NCBI GenBank assembly: GCA_022563275.1
Contig: JADFNR010000067.1
Location: forward strand, 1 to 19,022
DNA from: Chloroflexota bacterium
GTDB lineage: Bacteria > Chloroflexota > Dehalococcoidia > UBA3495
Length of the DNA: 19,022 nucleotides
Direction: 5' to 3'
Below the pieces are notes generated by a model that was not told where the DNA came from, made no database searches, and saw only the letters and a list, made by a program, of their open reading frames with translations. Both the position numbers and the translations under genes were made by a program. Below, one piece after another: positions 1 to 6,957 of the stretch (position 1 is its first letter; each line of letters begins with the position of its first letter).

Positions 1-925
1 CCTCGGGCTTGGTGCGCCAGGTCACGTAGACCAGCGGGTGGTCACGCATGTTCTGGCCAACTCCGGGCGAGTCGTGGACCACCGGTATGCCGAATTCTTG
101 GAGATGCTCCGCCGGTCCGACGCCGGACAGCATCAGGATATGGGGCGAGCCGATGGCCCCGGAACTCAGGATTATCTCCTCTCCTTCGACGGTGAAGGTC
201 TCGCCGCCGCTCTCCACTTCGACGCCCGTGGCCCTCTTCCCCTGGAACAGGATGCGTTGCACGTGGCAATTGGCCCGGATGGTCACGTTGAGACGGTGTC
301 TGATCTGGTCCAGATAGCCCAGGGCCGTGCTCATGCGGATGCCGTTGGGGTTATTCAGCGGCGTTGGGCCCACGCCCGTGGAATCGGGGTTGTTGTGGTC
401 GGGAGAATCCGGGTAGCCGGCGGCCCGGCAGGCCAGGTAAAAGGCCTCGGTGGCCGGGTGCCAGGTGTCCCGCGCGAAACGGTGCATCACGATTGGACCT
501 TCCGTGCCGTGGAAGTCGTCGCTGAAGTCGGTGTCGGTCTCTATCATCCGGAAGTAGGGCAGGCAGTCTTGGAACCGCCATTCGGTATTGCCCATCGCCG
601 CCCAGGAGTCGTAGTCCTCGGGCACTCCTCGGAGGAAAACCTGACCGTTTATGGCGCTGGAGCCGCCGGTGACCTTGCCCCGGGGGACCAGCATCTCCGG
701 GGCCTTTTCCGTGGCCTTGCCAACGAACTGCCAGTTGTGGTCGCTGACCATGATGTCGATCTCTGTCGCGTAGCCGAACTTCACTTCTTCCGGCAGTTGC
801 TCGAAATCCGGGTAGTCCGGTCCCGCCTCCAGCAGCAATATATTCTTGCTTGAGTCTTCGGAAAGCCGGGTTGCGACGATGGACCCGGCGGAGCCGGCGC
901 CCAGGACGATATAGTCGTATTTCAT
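1..925 (-). CDS. GMC-family FAD-dependent oxidoreductase (choline dehydrogenase-like), 3' end beyond window
   Basis: The first 308 codons are visible and the C-terminal half lies outside the window. The product would be a flavoenzyme oxidising an alcohol to an aldehyde or ketone; the substrate cannot be told. Seen in the sequence: an N-terminal Rossmann FAD motif GAGSAG (residues 9-14), the acidic end of the second strand (LLLEAG, 30-35), the first GMC signature around residues 82-100 (PRGKVTGGSSAINGQVFLRG), and the second signature GAIGSPHILMLSGVGP near residue 255. The start ATG has GGGAG five bases upstream. The catalytic His region is not visible. The gene lies 96 bp downstream of the selenoprotein-like gene on the same strand, separated by a strong hairpin. 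The first 13 residues are nearly the same as those of a gene remnant at 4184-4281, so the genome had at least two paralogues here. Confidence 0.93.
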   Translation of the reverse strand, partial: MKYDYIVLGAGSAGSIVATRLSEDSSKNILLLEAGPDYPDFEQLPEEVKFGYATEIDIMVSDHNWQFVGKATEKAPEMLVPRGKVTGGSSAINGQVFLRGVPEDYDSWAAMGNTEWRFQDCLPYFRMIETDTDFSDDFHGTEGPIVMHRFARDTWHPATEAFYLACRAAGYPDSPDHNNPDSTGVGPTPLNNPNGIRMSTALGYLDQIRHRLNVTIRANCHVQRILFQGKRATGVEVESGGETFTVEGEEIILSSGAIGSPHILMLSGVGPAEHLQEFGIPVVHDSPGVGQNMRDHPLVYVTWRTKPE

Positions 926-945
926 GTCCACTCCCGTAAAAGTGC

Positions 946-984
946 GGTCCTTCCGCCGCGGGACCAACACGCGGCGGAAGGACC
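946..984 (-). terminator. 15-bp GC-rich hairpin ahead of the GMC gene (terminator or attenuator-like)
   Basis: The arms GGTCCTTCCGCCGCG (946-960) and CGCGGCGGAAGGACC (970-984) are perfect complements around a 9-nt loop. On the minus strand the hairpin is followed by GCACTTTTACGG and then directly by the GGGAG ribosome binding site of the GMC gene. The T run is short, so it is a weak intrinsic terminator at best. Its position just upstream of the binding site would also suit an attenuator or mRNA-stabilising leader. The hairpin is seen; the role is inferred. Confidence 0.5.
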
Positions 985-999
985 ATGGATGTTGGTTGG

Positions 1000-1015
1000 G
1001 CCGGAATCTTCCGGC
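1000..1015. repeat. Small inverted repeat after the selenoprotein-like gene
   Basis: GCCGGAATCTTCCGGC can fold into a 6-bp stem with a 4-nt loop. It lies 7 bp past the stop codon of the minus-strand gene ending at 1022, and upstream of the larger hairpin at 946-984. No T run follows, so a terminator role is uncertain. Confidence 0.35.
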
Positions 1016-1021
1016 GAGGTT

Positions 1022-1783
1022 TTAGAACAACGCTTCTGGCGTTTGGATGCCGTCGAAGTCGGCATCGCCCGCCGGGGACTCCGGGGTGACGCCAAGGTCG
1101 GTCTGCATGTAGTGATAGACCTGCTTCAAGTGGTGGGTGCTGTGGCTCAATATTATGTTCAGCAACTCCAAAACCGTGACCTCGCCGCCGTAGTGGGCGG
1201 GAACCTCCCGGTCAAAGGCTTCGTTGTTGCCGCTGTTTAGGAAGGCGATGATGTCGTTGCGGACTTTATTCCCATACTCGACCATCTCGGCGGCGGTGTA
1301 CACATCCTTCAATCTTTCGTCGGATGCCCGCATGTCATCTTGGCTCATGCTGCCCACCTTGTGACTCAGGTAAGCGACCTCAGGGAAAGACATGATGTGG
1401 AGAATGGTTTTCCGCACCGTCCAGGGACGCCACGGCACATCGGCGTCCAATTGCTCCTGAGAGAACTGGGGGGTAGCCCGGCACGCCGCGCTAAGGATTT
1501 TTTCGTATTTACCGGCGAGCCATTCGGTTTTGCTTGATAGATCGACCTTTACGTCTAGCTTGAATGCGGGTATCAGTTTCTTGGGGAAATAGCCGATGAT
1601 GACTTCTGTGTCATCGATGATCGTCACCGGTAAGGCCTTGATGCCCCGGCTGCGCAGGTCTTCCATCGCTTGCTGGTCTTCCAGTACATTGTGGTGTTCA
1701 TACTGAACACCGTTGGACCTGAGGAATTCCTCCAGAGTCCGGCAGCTGAATCAACCAGGTTGCGTGTAAACGTGGACGTTCAT
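1022..1783 (-). CDS. Putative selenoprotein: glutaredoxin-like domain (UxxC) fused to a DinB domain
   Basis: Read through one in-frame TGA (1751-1753), this is a 253-residue protein. Residues 1-75 are a glutaredoxin/NrdH-like thioredoxin fold: start MNVHVYTQPG, then U11-F-S-C14 where family members carry C11-x-x-C14, then the cis-Pro loop ALPV (Pro52) and a Gly-Tyr pair (64-65). Residues from about 85 to the end look like a DinB/YfiT helical bundle, with candidate metal ligands His129 and the HxxxH pair His214/His218 (SHSTHH). The start ATG at 1783 has GGAGGG a few bases upstream, whereas the next ATG (1666) would drop the active site. A hairpin (1715-1740) lies just after the UGA. The fusion suggests thiol redox or thiol-transfer chemistry, since DinB-fold proteins include thiol-dependent S-transferases. 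The alternative is a gene killed by a nonsense mutation, which the intact 242 codons downstream argue against. No selenocysteine genes are in this window. Confidence 0.75.
1715..1740 (-). promoter_or_regulatory. SECIS-like hairpin just downstream of the in-frame UGA
   Basis: On the minus strand the RNA reads GGAC-U-CU-G-GAGG-AAUU-CCUC-AG-GUCC: an outer 4-bp stem, a bulged U, 2 bp, an unpaired G, then a 4-bp stem with an AAUU loop (or a 3-bp stem with a GAAUUC loop). The apical loop starts about 21-22 nt after the UGA. Bacterial SECIS elements place a small apical loop, usually with an early G, about 16-37 nt after the UGA. The structure is seen; its recognition by SelB is inferred. Confidence 0.55.
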
Positions 1784-1979
1784 GGCTCCCTCCAGTCGTT
1801 GTAGCCCAGTGGTTATCGGAGATTACAGCCCGCCGCAGGACAGCCCCCGGCGGAGCCTCAAAAACCAAACACATCCTAACACGGCTTTGAGCTTAAAGTT
1901 TAGACCTGAAGCTTGAACTTCCAAGTTGGGCCGCCGGGCGCGCTTGCCCTTAATAATCCCACTGTGACAGACTAGATTG

Positions 1980-3908
1980 ATGTCTTGCATGTCGATGCCG
2001 CTTCGCCGCGGCACGCTGACCGTGGCGTTCTCCGCCGCCGCAGCCATTTTATTGGCCCTGGCCGCCTGCACTCAGTCCGGCGGACAAAACACGCCGCCCA
2101 CTGTCCCCGTCGCCGCTACAATCCCGGTTTCGGCCGATACCCGCACTCCGCCGCCCACCGTGGTCATGGTGCCCACCTCCACTTCGCTGCCCACGGCGGC
2201 CGCCAAACCTACGCCCACGCTTGCAGCAACGAGCACGCCGGTGGCAACGGAAACCCCCGATCCGACTGCCACGCCACCACCGCCCACCGCCACCCCGCAG
2301 CCAACAGCGACTCCAATTCCGCCACCCACCGCAACCCCCCGGCCAACCGCCACGCCGACGACGCCTCAACCAGACACAACCAGGCTCGACCTGGGCGCTG
2401 GGGTTTTCTTGAGCGTCTCACCCGAGGCCGCGATCGCAGGCCGCGACGTCTCTTTCTCCCTGTCAGGCCTGCCCCCCTGGGACCGGGTTACGATCACGTT
2501 CATCGACCCTCAGGGAGTTCCCGCATCATGGATCACAGATGAAGATGTGCGGGTGTTGGAACAGGACGGGTCAGAAGCCACAACGATCGTGATGTACCCG
2601 GCGGCCTCGGGTGTGCTGGACTGGAAAAGGTACGGCGCCCAAGACGAAACGGGCGCTTGGTCGATGGACATCGATGTGGCCGGTGGCTCGGTTTCGATCA
2701 CCTATACCATGCACAGCCTCAAACTAAGCGACGTGGAAACGGTTTCGCTGGGAACGCTGCTGACGCGGCACCCGGCCCCGGGTTTCGACATCTATTACTC
2801 TGACCTGGTTCCCGCCGCCTTGGTGGTCGACCTCCAAGAGCACCTCAGCGACACAGCCTTACTTTTGGAGCGAAGGACCCAGACGGAGATGGGCCAGATC
2901 CCCGATGTATACCTGGCGGGCAACCGCGAATTGATGACCATGGTCAGTTCCGTGACAGGTATCGATCTGGGCTTGGAAGACGGGTATTACATCAACTTCG
3001 GGCAGCGTCCCGGAATCTTCATGCGCACCGACCTCACGGGCACCGAGGTGCGCCGGTTGCTGACCCACGAGTACATCCACCATATCTTCGACGGTCTGGC
3101 CAACGAACGAACGCTGCCGGCCTGGTTGACTGAGGGGCTTTCCAAGTATTACGAATTCGACACCGCGTTGTCGGGGCCCCGGCCTGATGCTTCCCGGCTG
3201 CGGCAATTTGCGGCTACCGACCGGGCGCGCACGGCGGCCCAAGCGGGCGCCTTATTCAGCCTGGCCGCCCTGGAAAGCCAGTCTGACTGGAACTCCCGCA
3301 CCGACCGGGACGAACTCGCTCTCCAGTACGCCGAGGCTTACATGGTGGTCCGTTTTCTGAACGAGACCTACGGCCCTTTGTCTGGCAAAGATATGGTGGT
3401 GGAGATGGGCCGCGGGTCCAGTCTGTCCGCTACGATCAAGACGGTAACGGGCCTGGACCTTGGCGTGTTCGAATCCCAATTCAACCGTTGGCTGGTGAAG
3501 TGGGAAGACCGGGAACGGGGGACCATCGCCGATTATCTAACAGCTTTGGAGGCCATCTTGGCCGCCGAGTCAGCAAACTCGGAGCAACGGGCGGAGAACC
3601 TCAACACTTCCATGACCGCCGGTGAGTCGGTCAGCAGCCGCGCCGCCCTGGTCAGGTCCACGGAAGAACTGATCGACAGCCTGCATAGTTTATCCCCGCC
3701 GGACCGGGCCCAGAGCCTGCACGATGAAGCTGAAGAACACTTCGGGCGAGTACTGGTATGGCTCACTCTGGAATTGCAGGCCGCCGAGAACCAGGACAAC
3801 ACCCTTTTGAAAGCGGCCAACGCCATGATTCCAGAGCTCCGCGCCAGGGATTTCACTCTCAAACGCAACCTGTCAAACCTCCAGTTCATCTTCAATGTCG
3901 ACCAATAG
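1980..3908 (+). CDS. Secreted lipoprotein with Pro/Thr-rich linker and gluzincin (peptidase MA-like) domain
   Basis: This is a 642-residue predicted lipoprotein. A basic N-terminus and hydrophobic stretch end in a lipobox LALAAC (Cys30), so it should be lipid-anchored on the outer face of the membrane. Residues about 38-135 are a low-complexity linker of Thr/Pro/Ala units (TATPQPTATP type) common in Chloroflexota surface proteins. A beta-rich domain follows (about 137-245), then a metallopeptidase domain with HEYIHH (His363, Glu364, His367) and a third ligand candidate Glu385 in WLTEGLSKYYE, the gluzincin pattern of the peptidase MA family. A helical C-terminal tail follows. No clear ribosome binding site is visible; ATG 1980, 1989 and 1995 and TTG 1977 are all possible starts. 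The gene stands alone, divergent from the selenoprotein-like gene. The substrate is unknown. Confidence 0.85.
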   Translation: MSCMSMPLRRGTLTVAFSAAAAILLALAACTQSGGQNTPPTVPVAATIPVSADTRTPPPTVVMVPTSTSLPTAAAKPTPTLAATSTPVATETPDPTATPPPPTATPQPTATPIPPPTATPRPTATPTTPQPDTTRLDLGAGVFLSVSPEAAIAGRDVSFSLSGLPPWDRVTITFIDPQGVPASWITDEDVRVLEQDGSEATTIVMYPAASGVLDWKRYGAQDETGAWSMDIDVAGGSVSITYTMHSLKLSDVETVSLGTLLTRHPAPGFDIYYSDLVPAALVVDLQEHLSDTALLLERRTQTEMGQIPDVYLAGNRELMTMVSSVTGIDLGLEDGYYINFGQRPGIFMRTDLTGTEVRRLLTHEYIHHIFDGLANERTLPAWLTEGLSKYYEFDTALSGPRPDASRLRQFAATDRARTAAQAGALFSLAALESQSDWNSRTDRDELALQYAEAYMVVRFLNETYGPLSGKDMVVEMGRGSSLSATIKTVTGLDLGVFESQFNRWLVKWEDRERGTIADYLTALEAILAAESANSEQRAENLNTSMTAGESVSSRAALVRSTEELIDSLHSLSPPDRAQSLHDEAEEHFGRVLVWLTLELQAAENQDNTLLKAANAMIPELRARDFTLKRNLSNLQFIFNVDQ

Positions 3909-4183
3909 CGGCCCCGTCCACCGGTCCCGAAGATGCCGCCGCTGGGCTGATATGCGATAATGCCGTCTGCCTGCAGCAAGCCTCCAAGTTTGACCAGAGT
4001 GACAATAGCCTCTTGCAGAGGGCACATCCAGGTAGGCGATTCCGGCCTGGATGCCTGCGTTAGCCTCCCAAGGACGATGCATTACTATCTTGGCCGCGGA
4101 CCCAAGGTTTCCTTCGGGACCCACCCAAAGTCTGCGGGCAACGAGGAAAGAACTAAATTATCCCGGGAATGGAGCAAGCCAAA
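3909..4183. other. Gap with no intact gene
   Basis: No plus-strand frame looks like a protein. On the minus strand two overlapping frames (about 4124-4030 and 4027-3925) read like ordinary protein if joined by one frameshift, for example AGIAYLDVP followed by LQEAIVTLVKLGGLLQADG. I do not recognise the family, so this could be a gene remnant or chance. A GGAG at 4171-4174 is the old ribosome binding site of the GMC remnant that follows. Confidence 0.4.
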
Positions 4184-4281
4184 ATGAAATACGACTATAT
4201 AATCGTCGGCGCCGGTTCCGCCGACTGGATCAAGCAGGCATGATTGGCGAACAAGTGGCCGACTCGACCAACCAAAGATAA
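4184..4281 (+). pseudogene. Remnant of a second GMC oxidoreductase gene: N-terminus joined to C-terminus by internal deletion
   Basis: The frame opens MKYDYIIVGAGSA, almost the same as the start of the GMC gene at 925 (MKYDYIVLGAGSA), with GGAG upstream, then runs into a TGA at 4241. In the next frame, from about 4240, it reads MIGEQVADSTNQR and stop (4279-4281). This resembles the C-terminal end of GMC oxidoreductases, where a (T/I)MIGE/A-x-x-AD segment is typical just before the end. About 1.5 kb of coding sequence is missing and the two ends are out of frame. An assembly error is possible but would have to remove most of one gene. The first LLM-class gene starts 12 bp later. Confidence 0.75.
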
Positions 4282-4293
4282 TCAGGAGCACAG

Positions 4294-5334
4294 ATGCGAT
4301 TCGGCAGCTTCGTTTTTTCGATCAGCGCCGACCAGAACGCCGACCACGAGGTGATCGCCCAGACCCTCCATGAGATAGAGATCGCCGAGGAGGTGGGGTT
4401 TGACGCCGTTTGGCTCACCGAGCACCACTTCGACGGGGCGGTGGCCTACGCCGACCCTTTGGTCTTCGGCGCCGCCGTGGCTGCCCGGACCAAACGCGTG
4501 CTCATCGGGTTCGCGGTGGTTGAACTGGCGCTGCACCACCCGGTGCGTCTGGCGGTGCAAACATCGCTCTTGGACAACCTGAGCAACGGCCGGCTTATCG
4601 TGGGCACCGGCCGGGGCTCGGCCTACAACGAGTATGAATACATCGGTTTCGGCATCACTCTGGAACAGGGGCGGGAGATGCTGGACGAAGCCGAGGAACT
4701 GTTGGTGAAGGCCTGGACCGGCAAGGACGTGGTGCATAAAGGCAAATTTTGGGACCTGTCCTTCCCCGGCCTGCGGCCCCGGCCCTACCAGAAACCCCAC
4801 CCGCCCATCGTCCGGGCCTGCATCTCCGAGGAGTCGATGGTCGCCATGGGCCAGGCTGGGAGGCCGGTGCTGATCGGAGTCCAGACCCTGGAAACCCTTC
4901 GCCGCCGGTTCGGCCTCTACCAGGAAGCCCTGGAAGGCTCGGGGCTGAACGAAGCACAGATCGAGAACACCCTGGACCAGACCTGGGCCCAACGCGCCTT
5001 GTTCGTCTGCGACAGCGACCAGGAGGGTTTGGAGGTGGCCGAGGCGGGACTGGCCCGCTACAAGGCCCACCTTCTGGACGCCAGGGTCCGGTTCAATCCC
5101 GGCGGAGTTCCGCCGCCCCCTCCCGGCACACCAACCCCGGCAAGCGAGATGGTCGAGCACGCCTTCTTGGCCGGGACACCGGCCACCGTGGCCGGAAAGA
5201 TGGAGGAGCTGCGGGACATCGGCGTCCGCAACGTCTTGCTCAATCCGAACGTCGGGCAGATTCCCGCGAAGCAGGTGGAGAAATCACTGCGGCTGTTCGG
5301 CGAGAAAGTGATGCCCAAGTTCCGGGACCGTTAA
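4294..5334 (+). CDS. LLM-class (luciferase-like) flavin-dependent oxidoreductase
   Basis: A 346-residue TIM-barrel flavoenzyme of the bacterial luciferase-like superfamily, expected to use reduced FMN or F420 for monooxygenation or hydride transfer. Seen: the N-terminal FGSFVFSI strand, EIAEEVGFDAVWLTEHHF (about 30-47, the conserved exE...EHH region), LHHPVRLA (about 89-96), LLDNLSNGRLIVGTGRG (about 101-117), and RPRPYQKPHPPI (about 163-174). A Pro-rich stretch VPPPPPGTPTP sits near residue 270, a likely surface loop. AGGAG lies 6 bases ahead of the ATG. It forms an operon with the SDR gene, which starts 2 bp after its stop, so the two probably act on the same compound. The substrate cannot be predicted. 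Confidence 0.92.
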   Translation: MRFGSFVFSISADQNADHEVIAQTLHEIEIAEEVGFDAVWLTEHHFDGAVAYADPLVFGAAVAARTKRVLIGFAVVELALHHPVRLAVQTSLLDNLSNGRLIVGTGRGSAYNEYEYIGFGITLEQGREMLDEAEELLVKAWTGKDVVHKGKFWDLSFPGLRPRPYQKPHPPIVRACISEESMVAMGQAGRPVLIGVQTLETLRRRFGLYQEALEGSGLNEAQIENTLDQTWAQRALFVCDSDQEGLEVAEAGLARYKAHLLDARVRFNPGGVPPPPPGTPTPASEMVEHAFLAGTPATVAGKMEELRDIGVRNVLLNPNVGQIPAKQVEKSLRLFGEKVMPKFRDR

Positions 5335-5336
5335 AC

Positions 5337-6107
5337 GTGACTAAGCAGAGCCCATTCGACTTGAGCGGCAAGGTTGCGGTAGTCACCGGCGGCAACGGCG
5401 GGCTTGGCCTGGGCATCGCCATGGGACTGGCCGGCGCCGGGGCCAACATAGTCATCGCCGCCCGCAGTGTCGAGAAGACCGCTCAGGCGTTGGAAGACAT
5501 CCGGGCCCTGGGCGTCAAGGCCCATGGCATCACCGTCGATGTCACCCAGGAACCGGCGATCCAGCGGATGGTCACCGACACTATCGACCATCTGGGCCGG
5601 TTGGACATCCTGGTGAACAACTCGGGCATCGCCGTCAGGGCCCAGCCCCACGAGTTGACCGCCGCCCAGTGGGACTCGGTGGTGGACGTTAACCTGCGGG
5701 CGGCATTCCTGGCGTCCAAAGAGGTATACGCCCACATGGTGAGCGCCGGTGGGGGCAAGATCATCAACGTGGGTTCCATGTATTCCATCTTCGGCAGCGA
5801 CTGGGGCGCGCCCTACGCGGCCAGCAAGGGCGGCCTGGTCCAACTCACCAAGAGTCTGGCGGTGGCCTGGGCCAAGGACAACATCCAGGTCAACGCAGTG
5901 CTGCCCGGCTGGTTCGTAACCGACCTGACCCGTGGAATCGCCGACGCCGACCCAGAGCGCTACGACAACATCAACCGCCGCATCCCCACCGGCCGCTGGG
6001 GCGAACCGTCGGAACTGGGCGGCGCGGCCGTCTTCCTGGCGAGCGCTGCCTCAGACTACGTCACGGGGTCAGTCCTGGCGGTGGACGGCGGGTATTCGTC
6101 GGCGTAG
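5337..6107 (+). CDS. SDR-family NAD(P)-dependent oxidoreductase
   Basis: A 256-residue classical short-chain dehydrogenase, of usual length for the family. The cofactor motif TGGNGGLG lies at residues 17-24, followed by LVNNSG. The catalytic set is complete: Asn in DVNLRAAF, Ser147 in NVGSMYS, and Tyr160/Lys164 in YAASK. The end EPSELGGAAVFLAS...YVTGSVLAVDGGYSSA is typical. The start is GTG at 5337, two bases after the stop of the LLM gene. No strong ribosome binding site is seen, so translation is probably coupled to the upstream gene. The reading frame is open far upstream inside the LLM gene, but that part is not SDR-like. It likely oxidises or reduces a hydroxy/keto group in the same pathway as the LLM enzyme; the substrate is unknown. 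Confidence 0.93.
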   Translation: MTKQSPFDLSGKVAVVTGGNGGLGLGIAMGLAGAGANIVIAARSVEKTAQALEDIRALGVKAHGITVDVTQEPAIQRMVTDTIDHLGRLDILVNNSGIAVRAQPHELTAAQWDSVVDVNLRAAFLASKEVYAHMVSAGGGKIINVGSMYSIFGSDWGAPYAASKGGLVQLTKSLAVAWAKDNIQVNAVLPGWFVTDLTRGIADADPERYDNINRRIPTGRWGEPSELGGAAVFLASAASDYVTGSVLAVDGGYSSA

Positions 6108-6140
6108 CTGCAAGTCCGTCACCTAAATAGATATAGGGGA

Positions 6141-6833
6141 TTATTCGATCTTGGCCCCTTTTTCCAAGTTGTGGCGGGCGCAGAGTATTCTGACGTTTTC
6201 GGGAAGAACACTGGTCCCACCTTTAGAGAAAGGGAATTCGTGGTCGAAATGAAGCTGGTCTTCGGACTCGCATATCACGCATTTCCCCTTGTCACGTTTA
6301 TAAACCAACTGTTTAACCCAAGAGGGAATTTGTCTGGAAACAACCGTTTCTATCTCGGATGTCTCTCGAGTGGACGTCGAGTCAAATCCCGCGGACTCCA
6401 TCCAGAACTTGAAAACCATTCTCTCCCCATCTTGCTGATAGCTGTAGTTGACAAGCCGGTACAGGCCGCGATCAGTCCAAACCCCTGTGCGCATCTTCTC
6501 GTATGTCCGGAAGATTGCGGCTTCCGCCTCGTTGTTCTTGAAATCCTCGGCGGCGCTCGCAAACAAGCCGTTCTGGGAAGCCTTGTCGTTGGTATCGAAA
6601 TATGGTTGATCAAAATTCTTTGGGTCTGGTTTCTCAGGTGTCCGGCGAACGTCATGACCCTCATAAATGAGAATAGACTCATCTTCACTCATCTCATCCG
6701 CGTAGGGCGCATTTTTGCGTCGCGACATCAAAATAATCCCGTGAGAAGGCGGATTTTTGAAATACATACCCCTTTGTAAAGCCATACCCTGCCTGGCGCA
6801 CATTTCCCAATAGGTGAGAATCTCATCTTTCAA
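6141..6833 (-). CDS. HNH endonuclease-domain protein
   Basis: A 230-residue protein with a C-terminal HNH nuclease domain. The metal knuckle Cys185-x2-Cys188 and Cys218-x2-His221 frames the ββα core: HFDH (Asp197, His198) and Asn213 in LPENVRILC. The N-terminal 165 residues are charged and I recognise no domain there. The start is uncertain: TTG at 6833 is the first usual start codon after the upstream stop (6855-6857), and ATG at 6803 is the next choice. The gene is clearly richer in A+T than its neighbours, which suggests transfer. It converges with the SDR gene and precedes the phosphotriesterase-like gene's 3' end. No methylase or phage genes lie nearby, so a role in restriction, defence or repair is only a guess. 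Confidence 0.8.
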   Translation of the reverse strand: MKDEILTYWEMCARQGMALQRGMYFKNPPSHGIILMSRRKNAPYADEMSEDESILIYEGHDVRRTPEKPDPKNFDQPYFDTNDKASQNGLFASAAEDFKNNEAEAAIFRTYEKMRTGVWTDRGLYRLVNYSYQQDGERMVFKFWMESAGFDSTSTRETSEIETVVSRQIPSWVKQLVYKRDKGKCVICESEDQLHFDHEFPFSKGGTSVLPENVRILCARHNLEKGAKIE

Positions 6834-6957
6834 AATAAAGAGCTCTTTTGGTGCCTAGTCCAATCCAGAAGGGATAACCATTTGACGATTCTAGCGTAAA
6901 ATTTAGGCTGAGTCTTCACCGATATGATAAGTCGCTAGATCGAACCACAATTTACCC

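Noticed and set aside
38..986. Long plus-strand frame at 38-853 and minus-strand frame at 351-986
   Set aside because: Both are shadows of the GMC gene on the minus strand (1-925), whose frame carries both GMC signatures and is open to the window edge.
4241..4243. TGA in the GMC remnant as a selenocysteine codon
   Set aside because: The frame after it does not continue as GMC; the C-terminal piece lies in a different frame.
4749..5336. Upstream extension of the SDR frame inside the LLM gene
   Set aside because: The extension is Arg/Pro/Gly-rich noise in a GC-rich gene; SDR similarity begins just after the GTG at 5337.
6137..6168. GGGG...CCCC followed by TTTTT as a terminator for the SDR operon
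   Set aside because: Only 4 bp would pair, around a long loop, and it lies in the HNH coding end; too weak.
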